This document shows positions 1-11,293 of a stretch of 64,000 nucleotides of DNA, in pieces. The first letter of the stretch is position 1. Each line of letters begins with the position of its first letter. The position numbers and the translations under genes are program-made. The stretch is taken from the NCBI RefSeq assembly GCF_037975445.1, contig NZ_CP150254.1:1300001-1364000 (forward strand). The letters run 5' to 3'. The notes below the pieces were generated by a model, which saw only the letters and a list, made by a program, of their open reading frames with translations, was not told the origin of the DNA and made no database searches. The DNA is from Peribacillus sp. FSL P2-0133. Its GTDB lineage: Bacteria > Bacillota > Bacilli > Bacillales > DSM-1321.

Positions 1-15
1 TATTCTTGAAAACAT
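1..15 (-). CDS. gerPE: GerPE, first five codons (partial)
   Basis: Only the start lies in the window: ATG at 15-13 followed by four codons (MFSRI) running off the left edge. The assignment rests on gene order: gerPE follows gerPD in Bacillus gerP operons, and the start lies 5 bases after the gerPD stop. Too short to identify by itself. Confidence 0.5.
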
Positions 16-20
16 CTCTT

Positions 21-200
21 TTATCCTTTTGGAGCAAATGGGACGAATGGTCCGATGATAAGGGATTCCGGCGGGGTATCGAATGCGGAAGATAGTTGGA
101 CCGTTTGTACATCCCCTATGAGAAATAAAGCAGAGCTTGCTACACCGGTAATTTTAATATCTCCTACGCAAAGCTGGTGATTGGTTACATTAAACTCCAT
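21..200 (-). CDS. gerPD: GerPD spore-coat permeability/germination protein
   Basis: A 59-residue protein (MEFNVTNHQL... ending PFAPKG), the usual length of GerPD. It has the hydrophobic, glycine-containing VASSALFLIGD segment and a C-terminal SLIIGPFVPF tract typical of the small GerP proteins. The start overlaps the end of gerPC by 11 bases, suggesting translational coupling. GerP proteins are made in the mother cell and are needed for nutrients to cross the spore coat to the germinant receptors; their biochemical activity is unknown. Part of the minus-strand operon gerPA-PB-PC-PD-(PE). Confidence 0.9.
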   Translation of the reverse strand: MEFNVTNHQLCVGDIKITGVASSALFLIGDVQTVQLSSAFDTPPESLIIGPFVPFAPKG

Positions 201-801
201 TTGGATTTCCTCCTGTCTCGGCTTGTGAATGGGTAATGAATTGAAATAATGCGGTTTGAATATCGGATTTCACCTTTTCCCTGATCTTTTCCTTGATATT
301 ATCCCTTTGCTGCGGAGCACGTTCCGCGTACGAAAGATTATCGAAATACATATTGATTCGTTGATGCAGCTGGCGTTCGACGTCCTGCTTAATAAAATCA
401 TGATAAGAGGGTTCCAATGATATTTTAAGCTGGTTTTCCGCATCGTGAATCATATTCTCCAAGTCTGAAAGTATATCGTTGTGAATTTCCTCGACGACGA
501 TCTCCCTGCCTGGAAATAGGTTAGGGCTAGGTTGAACAGGTTGGTTGTTGACGGCAAATTCATCAATGTTGTTAAGATCAGTTGGATTTAAACCGATATT
601 CAATGTTCCATCTAGAGATTCGACCTTTAACTGATCGAATTTATATTCAATTTTATCTACATGGATTGGCGGTTTATTTTTCAGCTCGGCTAGTTCATCT
701 TTCAGGCGTTTGAGTTCGTGTTCAAGTTTCATGATCCGTTTATCCTGGGCTTCAAGAAAACGCTGCATTTGTATGGAATATGAATATAGATCCTGATTCA
801 C
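190..801 (-). CDS. gerPC: GerPC spore germination protein
   Basis: A 203-residue protein close to the usual GerPC length. The N-terminal third is a predicted coiled coil (residues about 10-45, QDKRIMKLEHELKRLKDELA), followed by a conserved beta-rich part (IEYKFDQLKVESLDGTLNIG) and a charged helical C-terminal half. It is the largest protein of the gerP operon and is required for normal spore-coat permeability. The ATG start lies 82 bases after the gerPB stop, and the 3' end overlaps gerPD. Confidence 0.92.
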   Translation of the reverse strand: MNQDLYSYSIQMQRFLEAQDKRIMKLEHELKRLKDELAELKNKPPIHVDKIEYKFDQLKVESLDGTLNIGLNPTDLNNIDEFAVNNQPVQPSPNLFPGREIVVEEIHNDILSDLENMIHDAENQLKISLEPSYHDFIKQDVERQLHQRINMYFDNLSYAERAPQQRDNIKEKIREKVKSDIQTALFQFITHSQAETGGNPNGV

Positions 802-883
802 GATTCAACACCCCACCTTCACATAAGTTAATTTTATATAAGACAGTATATGAAAAAGTTGGAGGTAGGTGAATGCCTATGAA

Positions 884-1090
884 CTAGGAGCGGGTAAACG
901 GGACGAAACTGGTTGATGGGACTACATCAGCTTCAATTTGTGGAGCAGGCTCAGTGAAGCCTCCGGTATTGGCTAAGGTGGAATATGGTTTAATAACCCC
1001 GGCGCTTCCTATTTGAAAAACGGATGAATTGGCGATGCTTTCAATTTTTATCATATTGATTTGTATGGTCTGGTGAATATTGAAGATCAT
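884..1090 (-). CDS. gerPB: GerPB spore germination protein
   Basis: A 68-residue protein with the GerPB signature near the N-terminus (IHQTIQINMIKIESIANSS) and the FQIGSAGVIKPYS segment shared with other GerP proteins. The C-terminus (EADVVPSTSFVPFTRS) is proline- and serine-rich and somewhat shorter than in B. subtilis. Located 22 bases after gerPA in the same operon. Role: coat permeability to germinants in the mature spore. Confidence 0.9.
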   Translation of the reverse strand: MIFNIHQTIQINMIKIESIANSSVFQIGSAGVIKPYSTLANTGGFTEPAPQIEADVVPSTSFVPFTRS

Positions 1091-1112
1091 GCTGACTCCT
1101 TTCTTAAAGCCA

Positions 1113-1334
1113 TTAGAGATTTAAGACCAGTGGCTGATCGACACCATCTGTATCATTTGTATTTGTGGTGCTGTAGGCATTATAGAGGGATATGGATTCA
1201 CCTGTATTAAAAGAGCCAGCACCTGCAAACGTTTTTGAGGTGGTATATGGACTAATCTTAAAGACGTCCCCAATATGGACAATTCCACTGCTACCGACGT
1301 TGATAACTTGAACGACTCCTACGATGGCTGGCAA
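1113..1334 (-). CDS. gerPA: GerPA spore germination protein
   Basis: A 73-residue protein when started at TTG 1334-1332 (reads LPAIVGVVQVIN; GerPA proteins begin with MPAIVG). An AAAGGGTGA ribosome site sits 5-6 bases upstream. The frame stays open to an ATG at 1445, but that start would lie upstream of a sigma-K-like promoter at 1412-1438 and would add 37 residues absent from the family. The body shows VGSSGIVHIGDVFKISPY and AGAGSFNTGE, the GerPA core. First gene of the operon. Confidence 0.93.
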   Translation of the reverse strand: MPAIVGVVQVINVGSSGIVHIGDVFKISPYTTSKTFAGAGSFNTGESISLYNAYSTTNTNDTDGVDQPLVLNL

Positions 1335-1411
1335 GAAAATCACCCTTTTTTTATTCTGGTTTTTCCCTTGAATCTCAGGCCATGAGCCTATCACTGAAGG
1401 GAGTTTCAATG

Positions 1412-1438
1412 TATTGTATGTTGACTCATGATTGATGT
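1412..1438 (-). promoter_or_regulatory. Sigma-K-like promoter of the gerP operon
   Basis: Read on the minus strand, the sequence has AC (1438-1437), exactly 16 bases, then CATACAATA (1420-1412). This fits the sigma-K consensus AC-N16-CATANNNTA. The predicted transcription start is near 1405, giving a leader of about 70 bases before the gerPA TTG. Late mother-cell expression of gerP is known in Bacillus. Confidence 0.68.
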
Positions 1439-1558
1439 GATTCATCTGCCTACCAATATATTGTTATATAACAATGGTAAATGTTATTGGAATTTTGATA
1501 ACAGATATGGTAATATAATACTAATTCAGAATCTTCAAATAAAATTAGAGGTGAGGAA

Positions 1559-3151
1559 ATGAATGTACCATTAGTATTATCGCATTTCTTGGATCGAGCA
1601 GCCTTACTATATGGCGATAAGAAAGCAATCATTGGAGATGACAAGGTTTTAACATACTTAGAGCTGAACGGCCGTGTCAACCAGCTTTCGAATGGTTTAA
1701 GGGACCTTGGAGTCAAAAAGGGTGACAAGGTGGCATATTTGGCACCTAACTCAATTGAAATGCTTGAAGGCTTTTATGGGGTCTTTCAGCTTGGGGCAGT
1801 AATCGTTCCATTGAATATCCGTTTGAAGCCTGCCGATTATGTATTCATTTTGAACCATAGCGAGTCAAAGGTCCTTTTCGTAGATCAGGAATTGTATCAT
1901 CTAATTTTCCCTGTCAAGGATGAACTTGAATCGGTGGAGCACATAATCGTTCATTATAAAAATGAAGAGATAAATGAAACCGATTACAACCATTGGCTGG
2001 AACGTTATGATAACAAGTGCTTCAACCGGGAGTCCGTGGATGAAAATGATGTTTCGAGCCTCCTTTATACTAGCGGGACCACAGGAAATCCCAAAGGGGT
2101 GATGCTGACTCATCGCAATAACTATTTACATGCCCTGGGTGCGATGCATCATTTCAGGGTCAATGACCGCGATACATATTTGCATGTACTGCCGATGTTC
2201 CATGTGAATGGGTGGGGTGCCCCATTTTATTATACGGCAAATGGTGCCACTCAAGTTTGTTTGAGGAAAACCAGCCCCGAAATGATATTTGAGGCATTGC
2301 AAAAGCATAAGGTTTCCATAATGCATATGGCACCCACGGTTCTGAATTCGCTGTTTCAATATTATGAACGGAATGTTACGAATATCGAGCAGGATATCCG
2401 AATCGTCGTTGCGGGTTCCGCACCGCCTCCTGCATTCGTTACAAGGGTGGAAAAAGAGTTAGGCTGGGAATTCATTCAAATTTACGGAATGACTGAATCA
2501 ACACCGGTTAGTCTGATATCGCTGATTCGTTCTGAATTCGATGATCTTTCTGAAAAAGAAAAATACAGAATGAAGGCGAAAGCCGGATATCCCATCATAG
2601 GCAGTGAGGTAAAGGTCATCCATGGCAATGGGGAGGAAGTGGCCCATGATGGCGTGGATATCGGGGAGCTCATCGTCCGCAGTCATGGAGTGATGTTAGG
2701 TTATTGGAAAAATGAAGAAGCGACAAGCCAGACACTAATAAATGGATGGCTGCATACTGGGGACATGGCCACAATCGATGAAAATGGCAATGTTGATATC
2801 GTTGACCGCAAAAAGGATATCATCATTAGTGGCGGAGAAAATATCTCTTCCATAGAAGTGGAAGGAGTACTCTACGAACATCCGGAAATTCTTGAAGCGG
2901 CAGTCATTGCCGTTCCGCATGAAAAATGGGGAGAGACGCCGCATGCCTTCATTGTGCCAAGAACGGGCGTGGAATTAACGGAGGATGATATAAAGTCCTT
3001 CACACGGGAAAAACTAGCTCATTTCAAATCAGTTACCAGTGTATCGTTCGTCGATGAGCTTCCAAAAACGGCATCGGGGAAAATACAAAAAATCCATCTC
3101 CGTAATGATTACTGGGAAATTAAGGGGAAATTAGGAAGATTCGTTAATTGA
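1559..3151 (+). CDS. Acyl-CoA synthetase / AMP-forming ligase
   Basis: A 530-residue class I adenylate-forming enzyme that activates a carboxylic acid with ATP and CoA. The P-loop-like A3 motif (LLYTSGTTGNPKGVMLTH) is at about residues 168-185. An IYGMTEST motif follows near 313, then the GWLHTGDM...DRKKDIIISGGENI hinge region near 395-430 and the catalytic-lysine motif PKTASGKIQK near 503. It looks cytosolic, with no TM segment. The family includes medium/long-chain fatty-acid, menaquinone-precursor and aromatic-acid ligases, so the substrate is not decided here. The gentisate genes of this window are 37 kb away and do not need a ligase. Start ATG follows AGAGGTGAGGAA. Divergent from gerP; a terminator follows. 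Confidence 0.85.
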   Translation: MNVPLVLSHFLDRAALLYGDKKAIIGDDKVLTYLELNGRVNQLSNGLRDLGVKKGDKVAYLAPNSIEMLEGFYGVFQLGAVIVPLNIRLKPADYVFILNHSESKVLFVDQELYHLIFPVKDELESVEHIIVHYKNEEINETDYNHWLERYDNKCFNRESVDENDVSSLLYTSGTTGNPKGVMLTHRNNYLHALGAMHHFRVNDRDTYLHVLPMFHVNGWGAPFYYTANGATQVCLRKTSPEMIFEALQKHKVSIMHMAPTVLNSLFQYYERNVTNIEQDIRIVVAGSAPPPAFVTRVEKELGWEFIQIYGMTESTPVSLISLIRSEFDDLSEKEKYRMKAKAGYPIIGSEVKVIHGNGEEVAHDGVDIGELIVRSHGVMLGYWKNEEATSQTLINGWLHTGDMATIDENGNVDIVDRKKDIIISGGENISSIEVEGVLYEHPEILEAAVIAVPHEKWGETPHAFIVPRTGVELTEDDIKSFTREKLAHFKSVTSVSFVDELPKTASGKIQKIHLRNDYWEIKGKLGRFVN

Positions 3152-3160
3152 TGCCTCGCT

Positions 3161-3190
3161 AACGCTGGTCAGAAATGATCAGCGTTTTTT
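3161..3190 (+). terminator. Rho-independent terminator after the CoA ligase
   Basis: Inverted repeat AACGCTGGTCA / TGATCAGCGTT (one unpaired position) followed by a T tract, 10 bases after the ligase stop. Confidence 0.85.
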
Positions 3191-3404
3191 CTGTTTCCCT
3201 TTAAATTCGGTTTCATATTAAACTATGAAGAGTAACTCATGCCATTGTTGGATATGGACGGTCATTTTAGGAGCACTGGAATTTGTTTCGAAAAAAGCAT
3301 CCTGTTTAACGATAAAGTGTTACTATTATAAAATATTTCAAATTATTATAATTTTTCTTTTTCATCATGTTGATTCTAAGATTTTTGGATTGTGGGGGAG
3401 AGCA

Positions 3405-4679
3405 TTGAAACGTATTCATTATAGCTGGGTTATTTTAATCATAACCTTCTTCTCGATTATTGTAGCGGGAATCGTTAGGTCATCATCGGGAGTATTCATC
3501 GTACCATTTGAAAGTGAGTTCGGGTGGGACCGGTCCGTCATTTCTTTAGCCTTCGCCATAAGTCTTTTTCTTTATGGATTATCGGGTCCATTCATGGCCG
3601 CTCTAATTGAAGTGATTGGATTGAAGAAAATGATGGTATTGGCCATGTCCACTTTATTGGGAGGGATTTTCCTCACTTTTTTCATGGAGCATGAGTGGCA
3701 GCTCATTTTAATTTGGGGAATTATCATTGGATTGGGTTCTGGAGTGTTTTTAACGGTTTTGAGCCCATATGTGGCAAATCGTTGGTTCGAGAAGAGGCGG
3801 GGGCTGGCGGTAGGGATACTCACGGCAAGTACAGCCACAGGCCAGCTCATTTTACTTCCGGTTTTAGCCATCATCATTGAGAATTATTCATGGAGATGGG
3901 CGATTGGATTAATTTTAATCCTTAGCTTGATCATGCTGGCAATCATCCTTTTATTCATGAAAAACAATCCGATGGAAGTTGGCACTCTTCCATATGGATT
4001 AGAAGAGGAAAGTCAGGAGGCTGTTATAGTCCAAAAGAAGAACCCCATCGCCATGGCTTTTCAGTCATTGATTGAAGCAGTGAGAGTGAAGGAATTCTGG
4101 TTATTGGCAGGAAGCTTTTTTATATGCGGTCTTTCAACGAGCGGGTTGATCGGCACACATTTCATTTCTTACTGCATTAGTTTTGGTTTACCGGTTGTGA
4201 CGGCAGCATCACTGCTATCTTTCATGGGAATCTTTGATTTGATTGGTACGACTGTATCCGGGTGGTTATCAGATCGTTTCGATAACCGTTGGCTGTTGTT
4301 TTGGTATTACGCTCTAAGGGGTGCTTCCCTCGTATTACTTCCTTTTGCGCTAAATGAAGGCTCTATCGGTCTATTGATAATCTTCTCCGTTTTTTATGGC
4401 TTGGATTGGATAGCCACCGTTCCTCCAACCATAAGCATTTCAAGGCAAGTCTTTGGCATGGAGAAAAGCGGGATTGTATACGGTTGGATATTCGCGGCCC
4501 ATCAGGTGGGTGCAGCAGTGGCGGCGTACGGTGGAGGGCTTATCTTCAAAATATTCAATTCCTATACATGGGCATTCTTTCTTGCAGGAATCTTTTGCTT
4601 ATTGGGCAGCTTGTTTGTCATACTGATAAAAAAGCAAAAAGCGGTCACGAAAGTTAAAGATGATGCAATGGAGTTATAG
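3405..4679 (+). CDS. MFS transporter, 12 TM segments
   Basis: A 424-residue polytopic membrane protein starting at TTG 3405 (LKRIHYSWVILII), preceded at 4-5 bases by GGGGGAGAG. An upstream in-frame ATG at 3225 would add 60 unrelated residues and lacks a ribosome site. Twelve hydrophobic stretches are visible, with an MFS loop-2/3-type motif (SGWLSDRFDNRW) at the start of the second half and a central charged loop (EEESQEAVIVQKK). It resembles monocarboxylate/OFA-type facilitators. The substrate is unknown. It could export or import the acid handled by the upstream ligase, but a terminator separates them. Confidence 0.82.
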   Translation: MKRIHYSWVILIITFFSIIVAGIVRSSSGVFIVPFESEFGWDRSVISLAFAISLFLYGLSGPFMAALIEVIGLKKMMVLAMSTLLGGIFLTFFMEHEWQLILIWGIIIGLGSGVFLTVLSPYVANRWFEKRRGLAVGILTASTATGQLILLPVLAIIIENYSWRWAIGLILILSLIMLAIILLFMKNNPMEVGTLPYGLEEESQEAVIVQKKNPIAMAFQSLIEAVRVKEFWLLAGSFFICGLSTSGLIGTHFISYCISFGLPVVTAASLLSFMGIFDLIGTTVSGWLSDRFDNRWLLFWYYALRGASLVLLPFALNEGSIGLLIIFSVFYGLDWIATVPPTISISRQVFGMEKSGIVYGWIFAAHQVGAAVAAYGGGLIFKIFNSYTWAFFLAGIFCLLGSLFVILIKKQKAVTKVKDDAMEL

Positions 4680-4720
4680 AAAAGATGCTAAATCTGTATG
4701 GATGAAAGAGGGTGTACGGT

Positions 4721-5902
4721 ATGAAGGGCACAATGGTACCATTGCAGGAAAATAAACGGATCGTAAGCATCGATGTTTTACGTGGATTAGCCATTTTAGG
4801 TATTTTTTTAGTGAATATGCCTTCTTTCCACTCTCCGCTCTTGTACATAGATGGTGCCGAGCGGTGGTCCGAGGGATGGGACAGGATTTTGTACAGATTC
4901 AGTGATATTGTCGCACAGGCCAGCTTTTATCCATTATTCGCCTTTCTGTTCGGTTTCGGGGCAATCATACTAGCTGTAAGGACTGAAGAAAAGGGTATTT
5001 CATTTCCTTTACTATATATGAAAAGGCTAAGTTTCCTGCTGATACTCGGGTGCATTCATGCTTTTTTCATCTGGCATGGGGACATCCTCATTAATTATGC
5101 TGTATTTGGGTTTGCATTTTTATTTTTTTATAAAATGAAGGGCAGGAATTTAATTCTGCTAGGCTCGGTTTGTTATGTCCTGCCTTTTGCGATATTGGGT
5201 TCGCTATTTCTTATATTGGGCATTTTTGATAGGGAAGGGATGGCAATAACGACTGATTCGGCGATGATGAAACAGTCTTTGGAAGTTTATCAATCTGGTA
5301 CATTTACGGACATAATGAGTCAAAGGGCACTGGATTGGTATATGGTGAATAACCCTAATAATGCCATTATCCTTTTTTTATCGATTTTTCCGTTTTTTTT
5401 AATTGGAGCAGGCGTTGCAAAACAAGGCATTCTCCAAAATCCAACCCAATATAAACGACAATTGAAGATGATTTCGATTGTAAGCTTGCTATTGGGCATG
5501 TCAATTAAGATTCTGCCATATGTGACGGTTTACCATTTTGGTACGATATTCGTGCAGGATTATTTGGGAGGGCCGTTACTTACGATTTTTTATATCACGG
5601 CAATTACGCTTTTGGCGGAACAGGCAGGGGCTTTCCGCCTCTTACACCCGCTTTCGTATATCGGAAGGATGTCGATGAGCAATTACTTGTTCCAATCGAT
5701 AGTATGTACGGCCATTTTTTATTCATATGGCCTTGGCTTATATGGATCAGTCTCTTATACGACAGGATTTGTTTTCTTAATAGCCCTGTTTTGCCTCCAA
5801 ATTCTGCTTTCCTTATTGTGGATGGGGCTGTTTAAATACGGACCGGTTGAATATATATGGCGTTTGGTTACATATGGTAAAAAGCCGGTTATGCGCAGGT
5901 AG
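4721..5902 (+). CDS. DUF418-family membrane protein (YeiB-like)
   Basis: A 393-residue polytopic membrane protein. The N-terminus carries the family signature (RIVSIDVLRGLAILGIFLVN), and the C-terminal half is a DUF418 domain with LHPLSYIGRMSMSNYLFQS near residue 310. About ten hydrophobic segments. ATG 4721 is preferred because AAAGAGGGTG lies 7 bases upstream; a GTG at 4712 falls inside that ribosome site. Members are related to acyltransferase-like membrane enzymes, but no substrate is established. Located 41 bases after the MFS gene, so co-transcription is likely. Confidence 0.85.
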   Translation: MKGTMVPLQENKRIVSIDVLRGLAILGIFLVNMPSFHSPLLYIDGAERWSEGWDRILYRFSDIVAQASFYPLFAFLFGFGAIILAVRTEEKGISFPLLYMKRLSFLLILGCIHAFFIWHGDILINYAVFGFAFLFFYKMKGRNLILLGSVCYVLPFAILGSLFLILGIFDREGMAITTDSAMMKQSLEVYQSGTFTDIMSQRALDWYMVNNPNNAIILFLSIFPFFLIGAGVAKQGILQNPTQYKRQLKMISIVSLLLGMSIKILPYVTVYHFGTIFVQDYLGGPLLTIFYITAITLLAEQAGAFRLLHPLSYIGRMSMSNYLFQSIVCTAIFYSYGLGLYGSVSYTTGFVFLIALFCLQILLSLLWMGLFKYGPVEYIWRLVTYGKKPVMRR

Positions 5903-6035
5903 GGACCAGTTAAGAAGAAATGTAAATGGTGTTCATTAAATTGTTGGTTTTACCCGTTCAGGTGATTCCTTAGTTTTGTTTTTTTGTAAAAGCCTATGAT
6001 ATGATGAAATGGAAACTGAACGAGGGGGCAAAAAA

Positions 6036-6377
6036 ATGACACATATGCATATTACGGCTTGGGTTATCGGAATCATTCTTTTCTTTGTCACATATTCGAT
6101 GCTTAAAGGTGGAAATCCGAAAGCGAAAATGCTACATATGATAACACGGTTGTTCTATCTATTGATTTTCCTGACTGGCGGTATGCTGATCACTGATTTT
6201 GGTGCTTACGCAGTAAAAATGATTGTTGGAATCATCGTGATTGCGGCGATGGAAATGGTGCTGGTCCGTACGAAAAAAGGGAAAAGCACAAGTGCCATGT
6301 GGATATTGTTCATCGTAGCGCTTATATTCGTCCTTTATTTAGGGCTTTCGCTGCCACAAGGAATGGACTTTTTTTAA
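6036..6377 (+). CDS. yisL: YisL family membrane protein
   Basis: A 113-residue protein with four hydrophobic segments (AWVIGIILFFVTY, LFYLLIFLTGGML, IVGIIVIAAMEMV, WILFIVALIFVLY), matching the YisL/UPF0344 family in length and layout. Start ATG 6036 follows GAGGGGGC; an upstream in-frame ATG at 6009 has no ribosome site. In B. subtilis yisL also lies between gerP and yisN-asnO, which supports the call. Function unknown. Confidence 0.88.
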   Translation: MTHMHITAWVIGIILFFVTYSMLKGGNPKAKMLHMITRLFYLLIFLTGGMLITDFGAYAVKMIVGIIVIAAMEMVLVRTKKGKSTSAMWILFIVALIFVLYLGLSLPQGMDFF

Positions 6378-6390
6378 TACTGAATTGAAG

Positions 6391-6429
6391 ACGGGTAAAT
6401 GAGGAAACCTCATTTACCCGTTTTCTTTT
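6391..6429 (+). terminator. Terminator after yisL
   Basis: Perfect inverted repeat ACGGGTAAATGAGG / CCTCATTTACCCGT with a 3-base loop and a T-rich 3' side, between the convergent yisL and yisN. Confidence 0.9.
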
Positions 6430-6434
6430 ATCCT

Positions 6435-7001
6435 TTATTGTGAATTCACTTTCTCAATGACGATCCTTTTTCCAGTGTTCAGGGTGAATTCAAAACGATC
6501 GTGATCCTTTTTCCCATAAGAAAAGTGGTGCTGGACGAGGCATATTTGGCTCTCATTATCAAAGGTGAAGAAATTCACGCCGGACTGGTTAGGGACGGCC
6601 CTTAAAAAGGTGAGCTGGTTATAACTATATATACAATCATAAATAGAAAAATCAAGTGAATTCAATGTCGTTACAAATTGGAAAAAGGAATCATCGTTCA
6701 ATTCTTCCAATAAACGTTCAAAAGAGTAGAGCAGTTTTTTGCGTATCCGAATGGGCTCATTTTCCCTTAAGAAGGTGATTTCCCGGTGAAGCAAGATTTT
6801 CCCCTCTTCTTCAACTACTCCTTGCTGCCAGCGCCCACCCCTGTACACTTCAATGATGCTATCAACGTGGTCTTCAATGGAGCAGGCCTCATCTGTTTCA
6901 TCATCGAAAAAAATCCATTGTTGATTGATATTTTCCACTGTTCCTTCGGTAAAAGCTCTTGTTTGCCTGTTCATTAACTTGATTCGTTGTTGCTGACTCA
7001 T
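6435..7001 (-). CDS. yisN: YisN, DUF2777 family protein
   Basis: A 188-residue soluble, acidic protein without signal or TM segment. It begins MSQQQRIKLMNRQTRAFTEG and includes the pattern QQWIFFDDETDEACSIEDHV. It matches the YisN/DUF2777 family by content and by position between yisL and asnO. Function not known. A ribosome site (GGAGGT) precedes the ATG at 7001. Convergent with yisL. Confidence 0.75.
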   Translation of the reverse strand: MSQQQRIKLMNRQTRAFTEGTVENINQQWIFFDDETDEACSIEDHVDSIIEVYRGGRWQQGVVEEEGKILLHREITFLRENEPIRIRKKLLYSFERLLEELNDDSFFQFVTTLNSLDFSIYDCIYSYNQLTFLRAVPNQSGVNFFTFDNESQICLVQHHFSYGKKDHDRFEFTLNTGKRIVIEKVNSQ

Positions 7002-7286
7002 ACATATACCTCCAATAGTGGAATCCTCACCTACTTTTTAGTCAAAATCCAATGAAAATATAACTGTATATTTTAAAATTTTATGGACAAATAACCATCT
7101 TTCCGTCTTTGCATAGGCTATGTTTAAACACGGGATGCTTTGCTCAACAATTCATTAACAACGCCGGGCGATGTGGGCAGGGTAGTCCTACGGAATTGCT
7201 GATCGGTACTTAGGGACTGTAAATCTTTTTTAAGACAGGGAGCCAATCTATTTTTGATGGTCCGGATAGAAAGGATGAAGTGTAAA

Positions 7287-9134
7287 ATGTGTGGGATAAC
7301 AGGCTGGGTGCATTTTCAAAAAGATTTACGGACAAAAACGAAAACACTGGAAAACATGACAAAAACGTTGGCAAAGCGGGGGCCAGACGAAGAAAATGTT
7401 TGGAGCGAAGCCCATGTTGCCTTTGGTCATAAACGGTTAACGGTTGTCGATGCGGAAGGCGGAAAACAGCCGATGACGAAAAATCACGAAAACGGCAGAT
7501 ATACACTTTGTTATAATGGTGAGCTATATAACACCGAGGATATTCGTAAACAGCTATTATTAAAAGGATATTCCTTTAACGGTCATTCTGATACAGAAGT
7601 TTTACTAATTTCTTATATAGAATGGAAAGAAAAATGCATTGACTTGTTCAATGGGATTTTTGCATTTGCGATTTGGGATGAAAAGGAACAGAAATTATTC
7701 GTTGGAAGAGATCGCATGGGAGTAAAACCATTCTTTTACGCGGAAAGGGACGGCGGGTTCATTTTCGGATCGGAGCTTAAGGCGATTCTGGCCCATCCGG
7801 ATGTTAAAACGGAGATTGACCGCGAAGGGTTGTCTGAAGTTTTTGGTGTTGGTCCATCCCGAAAGCCAGGTTCAGGCGTATTTCATAATATCCAGGAATT
7901 AAGGCCTGCCCATGCGCTTACCTTATCAAGGAAAGGCCTCCGGATTTGGAGATATTGGAATGTGAAAAGCGAAGAACATCGGGATACTCTTGATGAGACG
8001 GCCGAGAAGGTTCGCTTCCTTGTCGAAGATGCAGTCACACGGCAACTTGTATCAGATGTTCCGCTGTGTACCTTCTTATCGGGAGGGCTTGACTCAAGCT
8101 CGATAACAGCCATTGCGGCAAACGCCTATCAAAAAGAAGGAAAAGGCCAGCTTCATACGTATTCCATCGATTATGAAGATAATGAGCGCTATTTTAAGGC
8201 AAATGACTTTCAGCCTAACTCTGATGGGTATTGGATTAAAAAGATGTCGGATACCTTTAATACGGTTCACCATTCATCGATCATCACTCAAGAGCAGTTG
8301 ACGGATTATTTAACGGAAGCTGTCCTTGTAAGGGACCTCCCAGGCATGGCGGATGTCGATTCTTCTTTACTTTGGTTTTGTAAGGAAATCAAGCGGGATT
8401 TTGTCGTAGGCCTATCCGGCGAATGTGCGGACGAAATTTTTGGCGGTTATCCTTGGTTTCATCGTGAGGATGATTTGAATCGTGCTGGTTTTCCATGGAT
8501 GAGATCGACTGGGGAGCGGGTATCTTTATTAAAAACGGAATGGCGCGAGAAATTGAAGCTCGAGGAATATGCGCAGGAAGCTTATTTGACCACCCTTGCC
8601 GAAACGCCTAAATTGGAAGGGGAAAGCGGTGTGGCAGCAAAGCGGAGAGAGCTTTTCTATATGAACTTATTATGGTTCATGACGACGCTCCTTGACCGGA
8701 AGGACCGGATGAGTATGGGTGCAAGTCTAGAGGTGCGCGTTCCATTTGCCGACCATCGCCTTGTTGAATATGCATGGAACATTCCTTGGGAAATGAAAAT
8801 GGAAGGCAACCGTGAGAAGGGTATTCTAAGGAAGGCGTTGGAGGGGCTGTTACCTGATGAGGTATTGTATCGTAAAAAAAGTCCATATCCAAAAACCCAT
8901 AACCCTATTTATACAGACCGTGTGCAGGCGTGGTTGAAAGACTTACTTACGGATAAAAATTCGGTCCTGCATGAGTTTTTCGATAAACAGAAGCTAACCG
9001 ATATAGTAGATTCCAAGGGTGCCGCTTTTAAAGTGCCGTGGTTCGGGCAATTGATGTCAGGTCCACAGTTGCTTGCTCACTTGGCACAAACCCATGTATG
9101 GTTCAAAGAATATGATATCCAAATAATCGATTGA
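7287..9134 (+). CDS. asnO: Asparagine synthetase (glutamine-hydrolysing), AsnO type
   Basis: A 615-residue enzyme making asparagine from aspartate, ATP and glutamine. The start is set at ATG 7287 because class II glutaminase domains need Cys directly after the initiator Met (MCGITGWVHF). AAAGGATG lies about 10 bases upstream. The N-terminal Ntn amidotransferase domain (RGPDEEN, YNGELYN, SDTEVLL, GRDRMGVKPF) covers about residues 2-190. The synthetase domain has the PP-loop LSGGLDSSSITA near 255 and SGECADEIFGGYPW near 375. Length and neighbours match B. subtilis AsnO (YisO), the sporulation-linked paralogue, rather than AsnB/AsnH. Confidence 0.92.
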   Translation: MCGITGWVHFQKDLRTKTKTLENMTKTLAKRGPDEENVWSEAHVAFGHKRLTVVDAEGGKQPMTKNHENGRYTLCYNGELYNTEDIRKQLLLKGYSFNGHSDTEVLLISYIEWKEKCIDLFNGIFAFAIWDEKEQKLFVGRDRMGVKPFFYAERDGGFIFGSELKAILAHPDVKTEIDREGLSEVFGVGPSRKPGSGVFHNIQELRPAHALTLSRKGLRIWRYWNVKSEEHRDTLDETAEKVRFLVEDAVTRQLVSDVPLCTFLSGGLDSSSITAIAANAYQKEGKGQLHTYSIDYEDNERYFKANDFQPNSDGYWIKKMSDTFNTVHHSSIITQEQLTDYLTEAVLVRDLPGMADVDSSLLWFCKEIKRDFVVGLSGECADEIFGGYPWFHREDDLNRAGFPWMRSTGERVSLLKTEWREKLKLEEYAQEAYLTTLAETPKLEGESGVAAKRRELFYMNLLWFMTTLLDRKDRMSMGASLEVRVPFADHRLVEYAWNIPWEMKMEGNREKGILRKALEGLLPDEVLYRKKSPYPKTHNPIYTDRVQAWLKDLLTDKNSVLHEFFDKQKLTDIVDSKGAAFKVPWFGQLMSGPQLLAHLAQTHVWFKEYDIQIID

Positions 9135-9171
9135 AAAAAACGGGGCGGATGACTTTCATTGCCCCGTTTTC
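9134..9171. terminator. Bidirectional terminator between asnO and neopullulanase
   Basis: Stem ACGGGGC / GCCCCGT flanked by A7 on the left and T4 on the right. It serves asnO (+) and the convergent glycosidase gene (-), whose transcript would see the seven-T side. Confidence 0.85.
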
Positions 9172-9177
9172 ATTGCT

Positions 9178-11293
<2,116 letters not shown>

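Noticed and set aside
1335..1445. N-terminal extension of gerPA from ATG 1445
   Set aside because: It contains a sigma-K promoter, has no ribosome site, and the family starts at the TTG with an AAAGGGTGA site.
3225..3404. 60-residue N-terminal extension of the MFS transporter
   Set aside because: No ribosome site, composition unlike a transporter start; TTG 3405 has GGGGGAG.
7002..7286. Possible sigma-E promoter before asnO
   Set aside because: CATAGGCT near 7116 resembles a -10, but no properly spaced -35 was found.
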